NCBI GenBank assembly: GCA_020431135.1
Contig: JAGQIT010000244.1
Span: 1-12,533, forward strand
Origin: Myxococcales bacterium
GTDB taxonomy: Bacteria > Myxococcota_A > Polyangia > Nannocystales > Nannocystaceae
DNA length: 12,533 nt
Direction of reading: 5' to 3'
The notes under the pieces were generated by a model. It was given only the letters and a program-made list of their open reading frames with translations. It had not been told where the DNA came from and made no database searches. Below are positions 8,371-12,533 of the stretch, in pieces. The position numbers and the translations under genes were made by a program. Position 1 is the stretch's first letter; each line of letters starts with the position of its first letter.

Positions 8371-8708
8371 AAATCCTGTCTTTGGGGTCATGTTTTATCG
8401 GCCGCGGTCCTGCGCGATGCGCTGTTCGGGCCCTGGGTCTCGAAGACACGCGAGGGACTGTCGATCGACTCACCCGTGACATCCTCAAGGAGCTAGGTCG
8501 GCCTCGAAAGCCGACGGTCCGAGCGCTCACCCGCGATCTCACGCAAAAACGTCGCCCCCGACCTCCGTCGATGCGCGGCCGTTCGTACGTCGTTCCGGGG
8601 GCGCTGAATCCTCCGAGGAGGGAGGCTGCGATAGCGCGCGCGGCACACTCGACGCCACCCCGTCGCGTGCTCGCCTGGCCGCCGACCCGTCAACGGGTAG
8701 CGCCGCGC

Positions 8709-8714
8709 TACGAT
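8709..8714 (+). promoter_or_regulatory. Possible -10 element, TACGAT
   Basis: Second copy of the GCTACGAT octamer also found before the gene at 7600. Here it lies 44 bases before the ATG at 8758, leaving room for a short leader with a ribosome binding site. No convincing -35 box is seen. Confidence 0.35.
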
Positions 8715-8742
8715 AGAGAACAAGACCGGGAACACCCCTGTG

Positions 8743-8747
8743 AAGGA
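8743..8747 (+). promoter_or_regulatory. Ribosome binding site of the secreted protein
   Basis: AAGGA, 10 bases before the ATG at 8758. It favours this ATG over the in-frame GTG at 8740, which would place the site inside the coding region. Confidence 0.6.
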
Positions 8748-8757
8748 AACCTGCGCG

Positions 8758-9282
8758 ATGCCCCAGCTCCTCGCCCGCTCCTTCGGCGCGCTCGCTCTCG
8801 GTGGAGGCCTCGCTCTCGGGGCCTTCAGCGTCGTGACCGAGCCGACGGCTGCCGTCGCCGCGACGAAGCCGCATGGCTCCTTTCTGTCGGCCGAGCTCCC
8901 TGGCGAGGTCAAGAGCGTCAGGGCGGTCCGCGACACGTTGGTCGGCGAGATAGAGCACCACACGGCGAGCGCGACGGTCGGCGGGACCGAGCTGTCGATC
9001 ACCGCGACGGAGCTGCCCGGCTTCGTCACCGCCGTGACCAGCGACAACATGCTGTACCGCAAGGCCCGGCGCGAGCTCCTGCGCAACTACGACGGGACGT
9101 CCAGCGCCTGGAGCAGCTGCAGCCACGCCGGCTACGCCTGCCGGCTGCTCCGGTATGTCGGCGACGACGGCCGCAAGGGCGTCGCCCGCTTCTACCTCCA
9201 CGACGGCGTTCTCGTCGTGGTCAACGCCGTGTACGTCGACGACGACGCGATCGCGAAGAGGTTCCTCGCCTCAGTCAAGTGA
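8758..9282 (+). CDS. Secreted protein of unknown function
   Basis: 174 residues; family not recognised. The N-terminus has one Arg, a Gly/Ala/Leu-rich hydrophobic stretch (9-25) and a plausible signal peptidase I site after AVA (cleavage near 34/35). There is no lipobox, so release to the periplasm or outside is expected. The mature part of about 140 residues looks like a small alpha/beta domain: a central basic helix near 99-109, two closely spaced cysteines (121, 128) that could form a disulfide, and C-terminal strands ending in a helix (KRFLASVK). This layout resembles small exported domains in which the last helix packs on a sheet, but I would not assign a fold. Its stop is only 19 bases from the stop of the convergent P450 gene, with no room for an ordinary separate terminator. 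Confidence 0.82.
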   Translation: MPQLLARSFGALALGGGLALGAFSVVTEPTAAVAATKPHGSFLSAELPGEVKSVRAVRDTLVGEIEHHTASATVGGTELSITATELPGFVTAVTSDNMLYRKARRELLRNYDGTSSAWSSCSHAGYACRLLRYVGDDGRKGVARFYLHDGVLVVVNAVYVDDDAIAKRFLASVK

Positions 9283-9301
9283 GCCTGGGTCGTCGCCGTC
9301 G

Positions 9302-10702
9302 TCACGCGGGCTCGGCCGCTCCTCGGGTCGCCCCGTCGGAGGCGGGTCTCGACCGCAGCCGCGCCGTCACGCCACCCGCCGGCCGATGGATCGTCGACGC
9401 CGCGAGGCGCAGCGGCGCCCGCGGATCGAGCTCGACGACGAAGCGGCGGAGGATCCGAGCGAGCGCGAGCTGGCTCTCCCACAGCGCGAAGGTGTTGCCG
9501 ATGCAGGTCCGCGGCCCCGCGCTGAAGGGGAGGTACGCGTAGCGGTGCTGAGCGGAGATCGCCGCGTCGGCGAAGCGCTCGGGGCGGAAGGCCGCCGGCG
9601 ACTCCCAGAACTCGGGGTGGCGGTGGAGGGTGTAGACGTGGAGCACCGCGTGGGCGCCGGCTGGGATCCGATAGCCGCCGAGCACGTCGTCCTCGACCAC
9701 CGTACGCGGGACCAGCGGCGCCGGCGGATGGAGCCGGAGCACCTCCTGGAGCACCTGACGGGTCCACGGCAGCGACTCGAAGAGCTCCGGCGTCACCGGT
9801 CCTGGGTCGCCGCTCCGATCGGCCTCCGCGAGGAGCTCTTCCATCGCTTCGGGCGCCCGCGCCAGCGCCCAGAAGGTCCACGTGAGCAGCGTCGCGGTCG
9901 TCTCGTGGCCGGCGAGGTAGAGCATGATCACCTCGTCGCGGAGCTGGATCGCGTCGAGGGCTGCGCCGGTCTCCGGGTCGCGGGCGTGGAGGAGGGCGCT
10001 GAGCAGCGTGTCCTGCCCCTCTCCTGCGCGCGCGCGCGCGATGATCGCCTCGACCTCTTGATGAAGGGTCGCGAGCGCTCGCCGGAGGCGAAGGTTGCTC
10101 GGGGTGGGGATCGCCAGGGGGAGCGCGACCGAGGCCGCGCCGCGGGCGTGGACGATAGAGAGCGCGGCGTCGAAGGCTCGTCCCGAGCTCTCCGCCCCCT
10201 CGCCCGCCAGCTCGACGCCGAAGAGCGTGCGGCCGACGATGCGCATGGTCAGGGCGACGAGCTCGCGCTGAAGATCGAAGGGGCGGCCGTCCGCGTAGCG
10301 CCGGGCCCAGCGCTCGACCATCGCGTCGACGCAGGAGCCCATCGCCTCGAGGAGCTTGGCGACGCCGGCGCGGGTGAAGGCCGGCTGCGCGAGGCGCCGA
10401 CGCCAGGCCCAGGCCGCGCCCTCGGCCGTCACCAGGTTGGTCCCCGTGATCAGCCGGATCGGATCGTACGTCGGCCCCTTGATGTAGTTGTGTCGGCGCT
10501 CGCGGAGGATCCGCTCGGCGCCGTCAGGATGGGCGATCGCGGCGGCGATCTTCCCGCCCGGCAGGCGCAGGCGCGCGAAGTCCCCGTACTCGGCGTGGAG
10601 CTTGGTGAAGGTGTCGAAGACGCCGCGCCGAGCGAAGGTCAGCATCGATCCGAGCACCGGGATCCCGGGCGGACCGGGGAGCGCGCGGCCCTCGACGCTC
10701 AC
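9302..10702 (-). CDS. Cytochrome P450
   Basis: 466 residues, a normal length for a soluble bacterial P450. It lacks an N-terminal membrane anchor, so it is probably cytosolic and fed by separate redox partners, which are not in this window. Visible motifs: LPGPPGIPVLGS at the N-terminus; I-helix AGHETT (264-269), the oxygen-activating site; the ExxR pair (Glu320, Arg323) of EVLRLHPP; FRPERF (372-377); heme loop FSAGPRTCIG with Cys400 as the axial thiolate. The AGHETT/ETLR-type motifs and the heme loop resemble class members that oxidise fatty acids, terpenes or alkanes (CYP4/CYP102-like), but the substrate cannot be read from sequence. The GTG start at 10702-10700 overlaps the TGA stop of the upstream histidine kinase, so translation is likely coupled. 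The frame is open further upstream but would run deep inside the kinase gene. Confidence 0.95.
   Translation of the reverse strand: MSVEGRALPGPPGIPVLGSMLTFARRGVFDTFTKLHAEYGDFARLRLPGGKIAAAIAHPDGAERILRERRHNYIKGPTYDPIRLITGTNLVTAEGAAWAWRRRLAQPAFTRAGVAKLLEAMGSCVDAMVERWARRYADGRPFDLQRELVALTMRIVGRTLFGVELAGEGAESSGRAFDAALSIVHARGAASVALPLAIPTPSNLRLRRALATLHQEVEAIIARARAGEGQDTLLSALLHARDPETGAALDAIQLRDEVIMLYLAGHETTATLLTWTFWALARAPEAMEELLAEADRSGDPGPVTPELFESLPWTRQVLQEVLRLHPPAPLVPRTVVEDDVLGGYRIPAGAHAVLHVYTLHRHPEFWESPAAFRPERFADAAISAQHRYAYLPFSAGPRTCIGNTFALWESQLALARILRRFVVELDPRAPLRLAASTIHRPAGGVTARLRSRPASDGATRGAAEPA
10699..10702 (-). promoter_or_regulatory. Overlapping stop/start (GTGA) joining kinase and P450
   Basis: On the minus strand the kinase ends ...GCCGCGTGA and the P450 begins GTGAGC, sharing GTGA. 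GCGAGG just upstream can act as a weak ribosome binding site. This arrangement usually means translational coupling within one message. Confidence 0.75.
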
Positions 10703-12189
10703 GCGGCCTCGCTCTCGTGGCCGGCCTGGGCGGGCGCGAGCGGCAGGCGGAGGGTGAAGGTCGAGCCGACGCCGAGCGCCGAGTCCACGTCGAGCTCGCC
10801 GCCGAGGAGCGCCGCGAGCCGCCGGCAGATCGTCAGCCCGAGGCCGGTGCCGCCGTACTCCCGCGTGGTCGACGAGTCGACCTGGGTGAAGGGCTCGAAG
10901 ATCTCCGCGAGCTTCTCCGCCGGGATCCCCACGCCGGTGTCGCGGATCGCGAACTCGACGCACTCCGCTCCGCCGCGGACGCTCCTGCGGACCTCCACGC
11001 GGATCGAGCCGTCGGCCGTGAACTTGATCGCGTTGGTCAAGAGGTTGACGAGGATCTGGCGGAGGCGGAGGCGATCGCTGCGGAGCGGCGGCAGGGTCTC
11101 GTCGATCGCGAGCTCGAGCGAGTCGCCGCGCTCGCGCGCGAGCGGCTCGAAGCTCTCGACGAGCTCGAGGAGGAGGGGGCGCAGCGGGATGGTCTCGAGA
11201 ACGACCTCGATCCGCGCGGCCTCGATCCGCGAGAGGTCGAGGATGTCGCTGATCAGCCCGAGGAGGTGCTGGGCCGCGCCGGTGATCCGCTCGGCGTAGA
11301 GCGACAGCTCGCCCTCGCCGCGCTCCGCGACCTCCTCGCCGAGGAGCTCGCCGTAGCCGATGACGATGTTGAGCGGCGTCCGGAGCTCGTGGCTCATGGT
11401 CGCCAGGAACGTGCTCTTCGCCTCGTTCGCCGCGATCGCCTGGCGCGCGCGGAGCTCGGCCCGCTCCTCCTCGATCGCCGACTCCCGGGCCCGCTGCGCG
11501 AGCTCGCGGACCCGGAGGATCGCCTCATCCTTGGTCGCCTCGGACATCAGCGCGATCGCCACGAGGAAGACGACGACGAGGCATGAGACGGCGGCGATCA
11601 TCGGCGGCCAGGACTCAGGGGCGATCATCACCGGGAACTCGACGCCAGCGACGTTCGCGGCGTAGAAGCCGAGGATCGTCGCGACTGTCAGCGCGCCCCA
11701 GACGATCGCCGGGCCGCGGCCGATCATCACCGCGGCGAGCACCGGGACCACCGAAAAGGAGCTCCAGATCGGTCCCCCGAGGCCGCCGAGCGTCGCCAGC
11801 GAGAGGGTGAGCTGGATGAAGACCCACGCGACGAGCCAGTTGCCGGCGACGGCGATCGACCCGGTCCGCCAGAGGATAGCGACGCTGAGCCCGTAGAGCG
11901 ACGCGCCCATCAGCGGCTGGATGATCGCCGCGGTCACCAGCTCCGGCTCGACCACCTGGATCGTGACGAGCATGAGCACGAGGCCGAGGAGCGCGCCGGA
12001 GCCCGCGAGGCCGACGAGGAGGAGGCCGCGGCGGAGCGAGTCGACGTCGCTGCGCAGGGCCGAGGGCACCAGCTTCTCAAGACGGGCCAGACCTCGGCGT
12101 GATCCGCTCTGGCTCTGCCCCTGAACATCCACGCGGCGCCAGGATATCGTCTTTCGCTGGCCGGACCGAGACGCTGTCGATGCGGACAT
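10699..12189 (-). CDS. Membrane-bound sensor histidine kinase
   Basis: 496 residues from the ATG at 12189. Six hydrophobic segments (about 55-80, 84-107, 112-135, 141-157, 159-180, 195-216) form an integral membrane sensor with only short loops and no periplasmic domain. A charged helical stretch (218-255) leads to the dimerisation/phosphoacceptor domain SHELRTPLN with His267. The ATP-binding domain shows the N box LVNLLTNAIKFT (Asn382/Asn386), G1 DTGVGIP (Asp417), F box FEPFTQ and G2 GGTGLGL (446-452). No receiver domain is fused and no response regulator gene is in the window. It should autophosphorylate on His267 in response to a membrane or small-molecule cue and pass phosphate to an unlinked regulator. 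The start is uncertain: the frame extends to a GTG at 12282, and a GTG at 12069 would remove a Ser/Arg/Gln-rich, probably unstructured N-terminus. The P450 gene follows with a 4-base overlap. Confidence 0.9.
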   Translation of the reverse strand: MSASTASRSGQRKTISWRRVDVQGQSQSGSRRGLARLEKLVPSALRSDVDSLRRGLLLVGLAGSGALLGLVLMLVTIQVVEPELVTAAIIQPLMGASLYGLSVAILWRTGSIAVAGNWLVAWVFIQLTLSLATLGGLGGPIWSSFSVVPVLAAVMIGRGPAIVWGALTVATILGFYAANVAGVEFPVMIAPESWPPMIAAVSCLVVVFLVAIALMSEATKDEAILRVRELAQRARESAIEEERAELRARQAIAANEAKSTFLATMSHELRTPLNIVIGYGELLGEEVAERGEGELSLYAERITGAAQHLLGLISDILDLSRIEAARIEVVLETIPLRPLLLELVESFEPLARERGDSLELAIDETLPPLRSDRLRLRQILVNLLTNAIKFTADGSIRVEVRRSVRGGAECVEFAIRDTGVGIPAEKLAEIFEPFTQVDSSTTREYGGTGLGLTICRRLAALLGGELDVDSALGVGSTFTLRLPLAPAQAGHESEAA

Positions 12190-12533
12190 GCTGTTGTTGC
12201 GAGCAGTTCCTGCGCATTGAGGTTTGACAACCCCACGGTGTCGCTCCGTGACCAGGGCGCTCGCGCTCGCCTGGATGATCACGCGTCCCTACCGCGAGCC
12301 GTCTGCCGATCCCCAGCCGCGGGCGAGGACGCCTTCGCCCGTGGAGTGATGATCGATCTTCGCTCCGTTCCCGCTCCCACGAGCGGAGAGCACCCCGCCG
12401 TCCTTGAACCCGTCGGAACTCGCAGCGCGGCGCGCCGCGGTCCCCCCTGTGTCCACAACAAGCAGAGCGCCGAGGCGCCCGGTCCGAGCGTGAATCATGC
12501 GCACGTGGTCGAGCCGCGGGGAAGCGAGCCGCG
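12190..12533. other. Right-end stretch without a supported gene
   Basis: 344 bases. Short minus-strand frames run through it, but they lack motifs, and the stretch near 12140-12240 is less GC-rich than its surroundings, as expected for a promoter region. TTGTCA on the minus strand at about 12228-12223 could be a -35 hexamer, but no -10 sits at the right distance. It probably contains the kinase-P450 promoter and the 5' flank of whatever lies beyond the window. Confidence 0.5.

Larger units (their letters stand above)
8371..8757. other. Gap between the two exported proteins, with an AT-richer patch
   Basis: No supported gene. The first 30 bases (8371-8400) are about 40% GC against roughly 70% around them. 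GTCGGC-CTCGAAA-GCCGAC (8497-8515) can form a 6-bp hairpin without a T-tract. Two frames between 8380 and 8560 give protein-like text, one of about 45 helical-looking residues and one of about 30 ending in a stop, suggesting decayed coding DNA. I cannot name a family. The right end carries a TACGAT element and the ribosome binding site of the next gene. Confidence 0.5.

Noticed and set aside
7585..8391. 268-codon minus-strand frame opposite the putative lipoprotein
   Set aside because: It has no signal peptide or motif, and its composition is typical of antisense shadow frames. The plus-strand frame has a signal peptide and paired cysteines.
9155..11299. 714-codon plus-strand frame opposite the P450 and kinase
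   Set aside because: It crosses two well-supported genes in antisense, has no motif and reads as Arg/Ala/Glu-rich shadow sequence.
11934..12236. Alternative minus-strand frame near the kinase start, beginning MGLSNLNAQELL
   Set aside because: The first dozen residues look natural, but the frame then becomes Arg/Ser-rich and overlaps the first membrane helices of the kinase in the wrong frame.

Overview
The window is high-GC DNA with strong G/C preference at third codon positions. The gene content points to a myxobacterium (Myxococcota), possibly of the Nannocystis group. The evidence is a lipoprotein with nine 'Myxococcus cysteine-rich' (DUF4215-type) repeats, an EF-hand protein, a very large multidomain lipid enzyme, and long spurious open frames opposite nearly every gene. 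The taxonomic placement is inference from family content, not a sequence match.

Layout. (1) Bases 2-1186, minus strand: 5' part of an exported lipoprotein with a Ser/Thr-rich stalk, nine disulfide-rich repeats and the beginning of a fibrinogen-like domain, cut by the window edge. (2) Bases 1187-1857: no intact gene. It holds three inverted repeats and, next to the following gene, the frameshifted C-terminal remnant of an OmpA-family protein. (3) Bases 1858-7353, minus strand: one 1831-residue multienzyme with the order fatty acyl-AMP ligase, acyl-CoA-dehydrogenase-like domain, acyl carrier protein, NAD(P)H thioester reductase, EF-hand calcium-binding domain. (4) Bases 7600-9282, plus strand: two unrecognised exported proteins, a probable lipoprotein and a protein with a cleavable signal peptide. 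(5) Bases 9302-12189, minus strand: a membrane histidine kinase whose stop codon overlaps the GTG start of a cytochrome P450. (6) Bases 12190-12533: no supported gene.

The centre of interest is the multienzyme. Its order reads as a self-contained line: activate a free fatty acid as acyl-AMP, load it on the internal carrier, modify the acyl chain on the flavin domain, and release it reductively as aldehyde or alcohol. Two things are odd. The flavin domain has Gln where the catalytic Glu of classical acyl-CoA dehydrogenases sits, and Gly at the alternative Glu position. The C-terminus is a calmodulin-superfamily domain with two canonical and two apparently degenerate EF-hands, which suggests calcium control or targeting. 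The P450 could act on a fatty product, but it is in a separate transcription unit about 2 kb away, so that link is weak. The kinase-P450 coupling is firm at the sequence level; no response regulator is present in the window.
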